Positions 34,345 through 42,658 of a stretch of 55,693 nucleotides of DNA are shown here, in pieces. Location of the stretch: positions 1 through 55,693 of the forward strand of contig JAGYLP010000012.1 in assembly GCA_018401015.1 (NCBI GenBank), in the 5' to 3' direction. How positions within the stretch are numbered: position 1 is the stretch's first letter; every line of letters begins with the position of its first letter. The notes beneath the pieces are model-generated. The model made no database searches and was not told the DNA's origin. It saw only the letters and a list, made by a program, of their open reading frames with translations. The position numbers were made by a program, and so were the translations under genes. This DNA comes from Bacteroidales bacterium (GTDB lineage Bacteria > Bacteroidota > Bacteroidia > Bacteroidales > M50B96).

Positions 34345-35769
34345 ATGAAGAAAAAAAATACATTTTGGCAAGTTGCCTGGTACATAGGTTTTGATGTAAT
34401 CGCATCGGTTGCGGCATGGACACTCTTTTTCGTTTATCGGAAGCGAGTGATTGAACCCGAAAAGTTCGGCTACGAAGTGCCCCTTCATTTTGACGAAAAT
34501 TTCATTCTTGCACTTATTATCCTGCCTGTGTTTTGGGTTTCCCTATATTTTTTAACCGGCCAGTACAAAGATATTTACCGTAAAAGTCGCCTAAAGGAAT
34601 TAGGAAATACATTTCTGGTGAGCGTTTTTGGCGTTGTTGTAATTTTCTTTTCGGTCATTCTCGACGATTGGATTGTGGACTACAAATCCTACTACCGACT
34701 ATTCTATATTCTGCTCGTCTTTCAGTTTTTTCTCACTTATCTGCCCCGTTTAATCCTGACGACTCGAACGAATCATCGAATTCAGAATCGAGTGATTGGA
34801 TTCAACACCATCCTTATTGGAAATAATGGAAAAGCCTTGGAGCTGTATGAGGAATTGAAATCGAAGAAGAAATCGGCCGGCAATGTGTTCATTGGATTCG
34901 TCCCGGTGAATCCTACCGGACATTTGAGTTTAAGCAATCATTTGGAGCGTTTAGGTGAGATTAGCGATTTGCATCGTTTGGTCAGGGAGAACAACGTTGA
35001 GGAAATTATTATCGCTCTGGAAGGTCAGGAGAATAAGCAAATAGGCCGAATAATTTCGGTTTTGGAAGGATTACCCATCATTGTAAAAGTGATTCCCGAT
35101 ATGTATGATATTTTAGTAGGTCGCGTGCGTATGTCGTCGATATACGGAACGCCACTGATTCAAATTTCTGAAGATTTAATGCCTAGTTGGCAGGTAAACT
35201 TGAAAAGAATGATCGATGTAGTTTTTTCGATTATTGCTTTGTTGTTTTTAATGCCGATTTATTTGTTAGTAGCCATCGGTGTAAAGCTCTCGTCGCCCGG
35301 TCCGGTGCTTTATTCGCATGAGCGAATTGGAAAAGGTGGCAAAGGATTCATGATTTACAAGTTTCGGAGCATGTATCAGGATGCCGAAAGCAAGGGACCT
35401 GCCTTGAGCTCCGACGACGATCCGCGAATTACTCCTTTTGGCCGCTTCTTACGGAAGAGTCGTTTGGATGAAACTCCACAGTTTTTCAATGTATTGCGCG
35501 GCGATATGTCGCTGGTTGGTCCACGACCGGAACGGCAATTTTATATCGATCAAATTGTGGAGCAAGCTCCACACTATGTTCATTTACAAAAAGTGAAACC
35601 GGGCATAACTAGCTGGGGACAAGTAAAATTTGGGTATGCCGAGAATGTAGAAGAAATGATTAAACGCCTGAAATACGACCTTATTTACATCGCAAACATG
35701 AGTTTGTATCACGATTTTAAAGTGCTCATCTATACCGTGCTAATTGTCTTGCAGGGTCGGGGTAAGTAA
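34345..35769 (+). CDS. Polyprenyl-phosphate sugar-1-phosphate transferase (WbaP/PglC-type)
   Basis: A 474-residue protein with four or five N-terminal helices, a soluble Rossmann-like middle domain (about 140-280), a further helix, and a C-terminal bacterial sugar transferase domain (about 285-470). The domain carries LYSHERIGKGGKGFMIYKFR, KSRLDETPQF, MSLVGPRPE and KPGITSWGQV, the complete set of signature motifs. These enzymes load the first sugar phosphate onto undecaprenyl phosphate to start capsule, O-antigen or exopolysaccharide synthesis. The sugar is unknown. It points to a polysaccharide pathway in this region, although I see no flippase or polymerase nearby. Confidence 0.9.
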   Translation: MKKKNTFWQVAWYIGFDVIASVAAWTLFFVYRKRVIEPEKFGYEVPLHFDENFILALIILPVFWVSLYFLTGQYKDIYRKSRLKELGNTFLVSVFGVVVIFFSVILDDWIVDYKSYYRLFYILLVFQFFLTYLPRLILTTRTNHRIQNRVIGFNTILIGNNGKALELYEELKSKKKSAGNVFIGFVPVNPTGHLSLSNHLERLGEISDLHRLVRENNVEEIIIALEGQENKQIGRIISVLEGLPIIVKVIPDMYDILVGRVRMSSIYGTPLIQISEDLMPSWQVNLKRMIDVVFSIIALLFLMPIYLLVAIGVKLSSPGPVLYSHERIGKGGKGFMIYKFRSMYQDAESKGPALSSDDDPRITPFGRFLRKSRLDETPQFFNVLRGDMSLVGPRPERQFYIDQIVEQAPHYVHLQKVKPGITSWGQVKFGYAENVEEMIKRLKYDLIYIANMSLYHDFKVLIYTVLIVLQGRGK

Positions 35770-35776
35770 TTTTCTT

Positions 35777-36970
35777 TCAGTGAGTTTGAAGGGGTTTTGA
35801 GCGTCCGGCTTTTTCCCAGTTCACCGATTGTTTTCCCTTCAGGTAGCGGAATATTCCCACCAATTGAGCGTAGTTCATAAAACAGAAGTAATAGGGAACA
35901 AAGATTAGTTTGGTTTTCGTTTGTTTTCCCTGCAGAAACCAACCCACTGCAGCCAGCAGGTAAAAGAATGCCTGTGCCAGTCCTAAAGTCCAATAGAGTT
36001 TATTTTCCGGTCCACCCAGCATGAGGTAGGCATTTAAAGGAACCAGCAAGGCGATGGAAACTGGAGTAAGGGTCCATCGCAAGACTTTATGCGATAGGTA
36101 CTGCCATGAAAGAAGAGGATACTGGAAAGGGTTAAGCAAGGCTTTCAGTCGAAGAATCGATTGAATGGATCCGCTGGCTATTCGCACTTTTCGTTTCATT
36201 TCTTCTTTTACATTCAGGCTGGCAGCTTCAATAGCATAAGCATTTGGATGATACGCAATTTTGTAGCCTCTCATGGCAATACGCATCGAAATGATGAAAT
36301 CGTCGAGGATGGTATCGGGCTCCACTTCTTCGAAGAGTTCGGTTCGAATGGCAAAGAGCTCGCCGGCAGCCCCAATCGTTGTGTGTAAGGAGGCTTCCCA
36401 ATGCTTTACGGCCGATTCGTACTGCCAATAAATTCCTTCGCCACTTCCCGAGGCGGTGTCGGTCTTTTTACCGAAAATGCGCTTTTCGCCCGAAACGCAG
36501 CCAACCTCTTTATCTTCAAATAAATGGGCGATAGTTAAGAGCGAGTTTCGGCCCAAATAGGTATTGCAATCGGTAAAAACCACATAAGGTGTTTTAACCG
36601 ATTTCATTCCTCGGTTCATCGCGTTTATTTTCCCTTTTCGTTCCGGTTCATGGATTACCTGAACTCGTTCATCCTTTCGGAGGTATTCATAACTACCATC
36701 GTCGGAACCGTCGGTAACGAAGAGGATGGTCAGTTTTTCCTGTGGGTAATCGAGGTCGAGGCTATTCAGGATTTTTTCCTCGAGGTATTCGTACTCATTG
36801 TAGGCAGCAATAAAAAGGGTTATTTCCGGCAAGCTTTCCTCGTCAATCGTTTCCCCTGAAGGGTGATCATTGTTCTTTTTTTGAAAAGAGTACCAGGTAT
36901 AAAGAACTAGTCCATAGCCTATGTAGGAATAGAAAATGATGATAAGTAGGATCCAGAATAGAAATTCCAT
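35777..36970 (-). CDS. GT2 family glycosyltransferase, membrane-bound
   Basis: A 397-residue protein. A short N-terminal helix is followed by a GT-A domain (about 50-285): PEITLFIAAYNEYEYLEEKI, VTDGSDDGS, VVFTDCNTYLG (DxN in place of DxD) and DDFIISMRIAMRGYKIAYHP, containing the catalytic acid region. The C-terminal 90 residues have two or three helices. Such processive-type or polyprenol-linked GT2 proteins extend surface polysaccharides at the inner membrane. It is convergent with the sugar transferase, seven bases apart. Confidence 0.88.
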   Translation of the reverse strand: MEFLFWILLIIIFYSYIGYGLVLYTWYSFQKKNNDHPSGETIDEESLPEITLFIAAYNEYEYLEEKILNSLDLDYPQEKLTILFVTDGSDDGSYEYLRKDERVQVIHEPERKGKINAMNRGMKSVKTPYVVFTDCNTYLGRNSLLTIAHLFEDKEVGCVSGEKRIFGKKTDTASGSGEGIYWQYESAVKHWEASLHTTIGAAGELFAIRTELFEEVEPDTILDDFIISMRIAMRGYKIAYHPNAYAIEAASLNVKEEMKRKVRIASGSIQSILRLKALLNPFQYPLLSWQYLSHKVLRWTLTPVSIALLVPLNAYLMLGGPENKLYWTLGLAQAFFYLLAAVGWFLQGKQTKTKLIFVPYYFCFMNYAQLVGIFRYLKGKQSVNWEKAGRSKPLQTH

Positions 36971-36992
36971 TGTGCGTGTGTCTTTGGGTTTC

Positions 36993-38252
36993 TTATTGGG
37001 GGGCTTTTGTTAAGGCATTTTCGTAGAATGCACTCCATTTCTCCACAATCGAACGAGCAGCATACTTCTCCTGCACGAGCCTGAAGGCTGCTTTCCCTAA
37101 GTGTTCAGTTTTTAATGGATTCATAATAAGCTGATTAATGGCGTTTATCCACGCTGATTTATCGTTCGCAATGATACAATTTTTATCAGGAGAAACCGCT
37201 ATTCCTTCCATTCCAACGGGAGTACTGATGATTGCACGTTCATGCATCATTCCTTCCATCATTTTAACGCGCATGCCACTCCCCGATAATAAAGGTACAA
37301 TCATGATGGGGTAGGACAAGATGAAGGCTTTGGAGCTGGGTACTTCGCCATGAAAAATCACTCCTGGAAGGTTGCTCCATCGTTTTGCAATCGATGCGGG
37401 TGCATTCCGTCCTGCTAAGTGTAGTTTTAATCCCGGGTGTTGGTGACGGACCACTGGCCAAATTTCGTTTAAGAACCATTCGAGTCCTTCGATGTTGGGG
37501 GGCCAATCCATTGCTCCTAAGTGAAATAGTTCGGGAAGTTTGGCCGATTGCAGAGTTTGGGTTGGTTTTGTTTCGGCAGGTTTGCTTTGGCGAGCTAAAC
37601 CGGAGGCATTGAGTTGCTCCGAAACACCGACCGGAGCCACAAAAACAGCTTGTTTGCTTCCCAATCGTTGGTAATAATCGGCATCGCGTTGCGTAATGGG
37701 TATCAACAAGTCGAAGCTGTCGAGATACTGAAGCTTAAACTCCAAGATCCGATTGCTAAGGTTGTTTAAATACCAGCCTTTTAAAAGATTCGATTGTCCG
37801 GCAAGACGTTCCCAAATTTCATGTTCGATGTTATGTGCTCTCAAGGCGATAAGCGCCTTACTGTGTTTTCTGATTACACTTGTGTATGGAAGTAGGTAGA
37901 GACCTTCCAGCTGAACCAGGTCGTATTTTTTTCCCTGTAAAAGATGAATCAGTTTTTTCTCAAATGCAGGATGAATAAACCGACTTGCGGTATAGGGTAA
38001 GGAGGAGAATAATAAATTCCTCAACATACCCCATGGAGTAATGCGCGCAGGAACATCGACCATTTCGAGCGTAAGGTTTTCTGGAAATTGGGAAGGATCG
38101 ATCGATGTTGCCCGATGCTTGGCCGTTTGCATACAAAGAATGTTCAGCTCATGGCCCAGTTCGGCAAAACCGGCAGCCGCTTGCCACATGGCAATGGTTC
38201 CTCCATCGCTGGGAGGAAAGGGTATTTTGTTCGTTAATTGAAGGATGCGCAT
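36993..38252 (-). CDS. GT4-type glycosyltransferase
   Basis: About 419 residues from the ATG at 38252 (MRILQLTNKIPFPPSDGGTI), which is the usual start of this group; the open frame runs on to 38348 but that would overlap the TonB-domain gene. Family landmarks are the N-terminal PSDGG loop, LGAMDWPPNIEGLEWF, and VPLLSGSGMRVKMMEGM with the acidic residue that contacts the sugar nucleotide. It lies 22 bases upstream of the GT2 gene on the same strand. Confidence 0.9.
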   Translation of the reverse strand: MRILQLTNKIPFPPSDGGTIAMWQAAAGFAELGHELNILCMQTAKHRATSIDPSQFPENLTLEMVDVPARITPWGMLRNLLFSSLPYTASRFIHPAFEKKLIHLLQGKKYDLVQLEGLYLLPYTSVIRKHSKALIALRAHNIEHEIWERLAGQSNLLKGWYLNNLSNRILEFKLQYLDSFDLLIPITQRDADYYQRLGSKQAVFVAPVGVSEQLNASGLARQSKPAETKPTQTLQSAKLPELFHLGAMDWPPNIEGLEWFLNEIWPVVRHQHPGLKLHLAGRNAPASIAKRWSNLPGVIFHGEVPSSKAFILSYPIMIVPLLSGSGMRVKMMEGMMHERAIISTPVGMEGIAVSPDKNCIIANDKSAWINAINQLIMNPLKTEHLGKAAFRLVQEKYAARSIVEKWSAFYENALTKAPQ

Positions 38253-38257
38253 TGCCG

Positions 38258-38704
38258 TTAGGATAGGGTAATGGTATAGCCGTAACCTGAGTTTGAGTCC
38301 TTTGGATTTGCATCCGACTCCTCCGAGGAATTGGCATCTGAAACCCAATCGTAGGTAATTTGAAAGCTTTCGGCTTTTCCATCAAAGGGTATATTCAGAT
38401 TGATGCGACGACCAACCCTAAGATTCCGATTATGGGCAGGCAGAAAAACCAGCATCCAAGCTAATCGGATTGCCTCTTCGTCGCAACCGAAACCCAACCC
38501 TTGAAGCACATGAACCTTGGTGATTTTACCGGTAAATTCGACATCTAACTGTAGTCGGACAACTCCTTTAACTTGCTGCCGGATAGCCTCTTCCGGGATA
38601 CGGATATGGGTTTTTATGAACTGGTTCAGCGCTTTGGAACCACCCGGATATTCCGGAGGTTTCAGAAAAGCTTTGGGCCGATGGTCGCGTTGGTTTTTAC
38701 TCAA
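38258..38704 (-). CDS. TonB C-terminal-domain protein lacking a membrane anchor
   Basis: A 148-residue protein. The TonB_C-like domain begins almost at once: KPPEYPGGSKALNQFIKTH (about 15-33), RLQLDVEFTGKITKVHVLQG, then DEEAIRLAWMLVFLPAHN and INLNIPF. TonB_C domains normally follow a membrane helix and a periplasmic linker. Here I see neither a signal peptide nor a membrane helix. It could act in the cytoplasm, use an unknown export route, or be an N-terminally truncated gene. It ends five bases before the GT4 start. Confidence 0.75.
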   Translation of the reverse strand: MSKNQRDHRPKAFLKPPEYPGGSKALNQFIKTHIRIPEEAIRQQVKGVVRLQLDVEFTGKITKVHVLQGLGFGCDEEAIRLAWMLVFLPAHNRNLRVGRRINLNIPFDGKAESFQITYDWVSDANSSEESDANPKDSNSGYGYTITLS

Positions 38705-38798
38705 TGTTAAAAATCTGGAAAGGTTTCGTGGCTTTAAAACTCAAAGATAAATATTAATTACTTTCGACCGTGTCTAATAAGGAATTCCGCCAATCAAC

Positions 38799-40037
38799 AT
38801 GAGATTATACTTGTCTTTTATAGCCATTGCTTTTATCATCATACTCATCGATACCTACTTTTATCTGGGCCTTCGAACCCTCTTTTGGAACTCGGTAAAG
38901 CGAAAAATGATTCGTAGCTTGTATATTTTGCATTGGCTAATTTCCCTGGTCTTTCTATCCGGTATGGTGGTGATATTTTACAAACGGCCAGATTATCAGG
39001 ATGTAGGCTATTTTCAACAAATCTTCTGGTTTTTGTCGGTCATGCTTAGCATTTACTTACCCAAGCTCATGTTTCTAAGTTTTAGGTTTCTCGACGATCT
39101 AAACCATTGGTCGCGGAAATTGCTTTTCTCCGAGCGTTATCAGCTTAATTTTAACCGACGGAAATTGTTCTCTCAAATTGCCTTACTTCTGGCCTTAATT
39201 CCGATGTTGAGTTCATTTTACGGGGTGTTTATCGGGAAGTTTCAGTTTAAAGTGTACGAGGAAACCATCCATTTCGAAAACCTTCCGGAAGAATTTGATG
39301 GATTGCGCATCGTTCAATTATCCGATTTCCATATTTCGGCTTTTTATCGAAACGAGGACAAATTAGAAAAGGTGGTAAACATGGTTCAGGAGTTGAAACC
39401 CGACTTGATTGTGTTTACCGGCGATATGGTTAACAACACGGCTGCTGAGTTTGAACCCTTTGTCGATTATTTGAAAGGATTATCGGCGCCATTAGGCAAA
39501 TTCGCCATTTTAGGGAATCACGATTACGGCGACTACATGCAGTGGGAGAACGACAGCGTGAAACAAGCTGATGTAGCACAACTAATTGCGATGGAAATCG
39601 AAGCTGGATTTCAGGTCTTGTTGAACGAATCCTACCCCTTGGTGATTCATACCGACACCATTTATTTGCTCGGATTAGAGAATTGGGGAAAACCTCCATT
39701 TCCTCAGTATGGAAATTTGGAATTAACCATGCGACGAGTCCCGGAAAATAGTTTCGAGGTTTTATTGTCGCACGACCCCTCGCATTGGGATGCCGAGGTA
39801 CTTGGTAATACGGCCATTGAACTCACACTTAGCGGTCATACACATGGAATGCAGGTTGGCATAGAGAATGACTGGTTCAAGTGGAGTCCGGTTAAGTATA
39901 AGTATCCGCGTTGGGCGGGCTTGTATCAGGAGGCTTCGCAATATTTGTATGTAAATCGAGGAATTGGGTTTATTGCCTACAGCGGTCGGGTAGGGATTTT
40001 ACCGGAAATTAGCTTACTCACTTTGCATCGAAAATAG
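38799..40037 (+). CDS. Membrane-anchored metallophosphoesterase (YaeI-like)
   Basis: A 412-residue protein with about four N-terminal helices and a calcineurin-like catalytic domain from about 165. Metal ligands are in place: QLSDFH (D, H), FTGDMVN, LGNHDYG, LSHDP and LSGHTHG. Exported or inner-membrane members of this class hydrolyse phosphodiester or UDP-linked lipids, such as UDP-2,3-diacylglucosamine in YaeI/LpxG-like enzymes, but the substrate cannot be fixed here. A TACTTTCG box lies about 30 bases upstream. Confidence 0.87.
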   Translation: MRLYLSFIAIAFIIILIDTYFYLGLRTLFWNSVKRKMIRSLYILHWLISLVFLSGMVVIFYKRPDYQDVGYFQQIFWFLSVMLSIYLPKLMFLSFRFLDDLNHWSRKLLFSERYQLNFNRRKLFSQIALLLALIPMLSSFYGVFIGKFQFKVYEETIHFENLPEEFDGLRIVQLSDFHISAFYRNEDKLEKVVNMVQELKPDLIVFTGDMVNNTAAEFEPFVDYLKGLSAPLGKFAILGNHDYGDYMQWENDSVKQADVAQLIAMEIEAGFQVLLNESYPLVIHTDTIYLLGLENWGKPPFPQYGNLELTMRRVPENSFEVLLSHDPSHWDAEVLGNTAIELTLSGHTHGMQVGIENDWFKWSPVKYKYPRWAGLYQEASQYLYVNRGIGFIAYSGRVGILPEISLLTLHRK

Positions 40038-40063
40038 CCTGCTGAATGAGGATCGTATCTTTC

Positions 40064-40723
40064 TTATTGGCTTAAATCGACCAACTTATTTTTAACCGCA
40101 TAGGCCAGCAGGCCAACAGTATTCTTGCATCCGGTTTTTGCTAATAAGTTGGTTTTATGGCCTACAATGGTTCGCTCCGAAACGAATAATCGGTCGGCAA
40201 TTTCTTTGTTTGATAATCCTTCGACTAAAAGCGATAAGATTTCGCGCTCCCTGCGTGTAAAGTCTATTTCCGGAGCATCTGACGACGGTTTTGGCGCAAT
40301 TTTTTTCGTGAAGTAATCGAACAGTTCTTCTGAATAATAGTTTCCTCCCATGTTGACCATTTGAATGGCTTTATCGAGGGTGTCTTTATTGATGTTTTTA
40401 ATTAAAAAGCCTTTTACACCCGCATCGAGCATCGATTGAATGTAATCCTCGTCGTTGAACATGGTTAGGGTTATGATTTTTAGGTCGGGGAACTTTTGCA
40501 GTGCGAGGCGGGCTGCATCAATTCCATTCATTACCGGCATCTCGATATCTAATAGGACGATGTCAGGTTTTTCCGTGTCGAGCAGGTACAGAAACTCCTT
40601 CCCATTCGAGGCTTCTCCTATCACTTTTAAGTAGGATAATTTTGTTAAAACCATCTTAAGACCGCTTCGGAAAATTTCGTGGTCGTCGACGATGATGATT
40701 TTTATTCCGGCTTCGTTGGTCAT
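40064..40723 (-). CDS. LuxR-family (NarL-type) response regulator
   Basis: A 219-residue regulator. The receiver domain has acidic D13-D14, phospho-acceptor D59 (IVLLDIEMP), a threonine near 87 and lysine near 110 (FLIKN). The C-terminal LuxR helix-turn-helix (about 150-215) reads LVEGLSNKEIADRLFVSERT. Phosphorylation by the adjacent kinase should promote dimers and DNA binding. It is the last gene of a MORN-kinase-regulator run, about 70 bases after the kinase. Targets are unknown. Confidence 0.93.
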   Translation of the reverse strand: MTNEAGIKIIIVDDHEIFRSGLKMVLTKLSYLKVIGEASNGKEFLYLLDTEKPDIVLLDIEMPVMNGIDAARLALQKFPDLKIITLTMFNDEDYIQSMLDAGVKGFLIKNINKDTLDKAIQMVNMGGNYYSEELFDYFTKKIAPKPSSDAPEIDFTRREREILSLLVEGLSNKEIADRLFVSERTIVGHKTNLLAKTGCKNTVGLLAYAVKNKLVDLSQ

Positions 40724-40792
40724 ACTTTAAATGGTATTAAACGGAATCAAAGATAACTTCATTTTCCGCCCAGGTGTTTGACCTTTGTCATA

Positions 40793-41926
40793 CTAGATTT
40801 CAAATTCAATATCGATAGCAAAACCTTTTCCCGGGCTGGAATGCATTTCTGTTCTGCCGCTGATGGACGAAATGCGGCTCAGGATATTTTTTAAACCGAT
40901 ACCACTCTCTTTAGAGTTTAGGACAGCTTGCACATCGAACCCGATTCCATTGTCGCGGAAAGTAAGTTTAACCAGCGGGAGGTCCGACATGTTCAAACGA
41001 ATGTCGATATGGCTGGCACGAGCATGCTTGAGGGTATTATTGATAAGTTCACTGATTACGCGAAACAAGATGAGCTGGACATTCGCATTCAGGTCGGGTG
41101 GTAATTCGTCCGATTCGAATTGAATGGTAATGGTTCCAGCATGATTTACCTTTCGGCAGAAAGAATCAACCGCTTTGATGAGACCGTATTCATGAATAAC
41201 TCGCGGCATCAGGTTGTTCGAAATGGTTCGGGTGCTACTCACCGCTTCGTCGATGAGTTCGTTTATGTATTTTAGGAAACTGCTCCGTTCCTCCCCTTTC
41301 AACTCTTGGCTGCCCAGTTCGTTTACATACAGTTTGATAGTCGATAAAAGTGGCCCCAAGCCATCGTGCATGTCTTTCGAGAATCGTTCACGTTCTTTTT
41401 CTTCCGTTTGAATGACAACCGACAGGAGTTTTCGTTCCAATTCTTTTCGTTGAATGGTATTTCGGGAAATACTCAACACGACTTCTTCGCCATTTAGTTC
41501 AATGATACGGGATTTTAGTTCCACCGGGATGATTTCGCCCGATTTGGTAAGATGTTCCGATTCGAAGGTTTTTTCCCGGGCTGTTTGCAAGGAGGCTCGG
41601 TTCTCATCGACTTTTTTTCGGTAACGAGGCGATTTAATGTCTTTTACATTCAGTTTTTGGAACTCATCGAGCCGATAACCCAGCGAATCGCAAGCTTGCT
41701 GATTGACAATGATAAAACGACCATCCATGCCCGAAACGAATATTTCGTCGGAGGTACTGTTGAAAAGTAATTTGAAGTTTGCTTCCGATTTCTTTAGCGC
41801 CTCCTGGGTCGATTCTAGCTTCAGTTTTGATTCATGCAAGGCTATCAAATATGTGGTAATTCCCTGATAACCAAGCAGGATTAGATAGATGATAAATAAG
41901 GCGATGAAGAGGATGAAAAGCGTCAT
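40793..41926 (-). CDS. PAS-domain histidine kinase (HisKA_3 type)
   Basis: A 377-residue kinase with one N-terminal membrane helix (about 2-25) and a short coiled segment. A PAS domain follows (about 45-160, with NSTSDEIFVSGMDGRFIIVN). Next comes the HisKA_3 region with phospho-acceptor His in SKDMHDGLGPL, and a HATPase with N-box ELINNTLKHA and G-boxes DNGIGFD and GIGLKNI. No periplasmic sensor domain is visible, so PAS may sense an internal cue. It begins ten bases downstream of the MORN gene and precedes its cognate regulator. Confidence 0.92.
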   Translation of the reverse strand: MTLFILFIALFIIYLILLGYQGITTYLIALHESKLKLESTQEALKKSEANFKLLFNSTSDEIFVSGMDGRFIIVNQQACDSLGYRLDEFQKLNVKDIKSPRYRKKVDENRASLQTAREKTFESEHLTKSGEIIPVELKSRIIELNGEEVVLSISRNTIQRKELERKLLSVVIQTEEKERERFSKDMHDGLGPLLSTIKLYVNELGSQELKGEERSSFLKYINELIDEAVSSTRTISNNLMPRVIHEYGLIKAVDSFCRKVNHAGTITIQFESDELPPDLNANVQLILFRVISELINNTLKHARASHIDIRLNMSDLPLVKLTFRDNGIGFDVQAVLNSKESGIGLKNILSRISSISGRTEMHSSPGKGFAIDIEFEI

Positions 41927-41935
41927 ACGGCTGGG

Positions 41936-42520
41936 TTATAAAGGGACATCGTATTTAAGCTCACCATTTTCATAAAAGACTTCGCGGACTAATTGCCCGG
42001 TGGGATCGTAGAATTTCCACCAACCTTCTTCGCTCGCATCCACGAATCTGCCTTTCTTTTCGAGACTGCCATCTTCTCGATAGAAATACCACCAGCCATC
42101 TTCCTTGCAATCTTTGTAATTTCCTTTGCTTTGTATTCCTTTTCCAGGATGATAATACTCTGCCGGACCATTCAGGTAATCTTTTTCATAGCTGAGTTTA
42201 GCACTGAGATGACCGCTCGAATCGATGTGCGTTATCAAGCCGTGCAAGAGACCATGCTCATATTCTTCAATGCTTTGGATCTTACCCCATTCGTAATAAG
42301 TAATGGTTTTCCCGTGGGGTTTTCCTTTCTTGTATTCAGCGTGAATCATGATGGCTCCAGATTCATAGGGAGTAAAAGCACTGCCAGTAAAAGGGACGTT
42401 TTCGCCAATAACATACTGCAAGCCATCTCGTTCATCCAATCGGTCGCTCATGATATCCTGACCATTTACGATTCCCGCAAGGAGTAGGAGCAACAGGCTC
42501 CAAAATCCACTTCTTACCAT
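41936..42520 (-). CDS. Secreted MORN-repeat protein (YwqK-like), kinase operon
   Basis: A 194-residue protein with a signal peptide (about 1-21, ending VNGQ). It has about six MORN-like repeats, with units such as HGKTITYYEWG, HGLITHIDSSGHL, NGPAEYYHPG and DGWWYFYREDGS. In Bacteroidota such proteins are often labelled YwqK-family antitoxins, but the label is weak. It sits directly upstream of the kinase, so it may supply an envelope signal to it. It lacks a T9SS tail. Confidence 0.75.
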   Translation of the reverse strand: MVRSGFWSLLLLLLAGIVNGQDIMSDRLDERDGLQYVIGENVPFTGSAFTPYESGAIMIHAEYKKGKPHGKTITYYEWGKIQSIEEYEHGLLHGLITHIDSSGHLSAKLSYEKDYLNGPAEYYHPGKGIQSKGNYKDCKEDGWWYFYREDGSLEKKGRFVDASEEGWWKFYDPTGQLVREVFYENGELKYDVPL

Positions 42521-42575
42521 GCTACATTGTATTTCAATTGAAAGCCCAAATAAATGAAATTTTAGGGCAAAGAAA

Positions 42576-42612
42576 TAAAAAAGCTTTCATTGGAACGAGT
42601 CCAATGAAAGCC
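42576..42612 (-). terminator. Rho-independent terminator after the TonB-dependent receptor
   Basis: GCTTTCATTGGA (42584-42595) pairs perfectly with TCCAATGAAAGC (42601-42612) around a 5-base loop. On the minus strand the complement of 42578-42583 gives a T run. It lies 46 bases past the receptor stop. Confidence 0.93.
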
Positions 42613-42658
42613 GGGTGGAATCCTTTTAGGAAACCAGAGGAAAATTAAATGTACGTGT

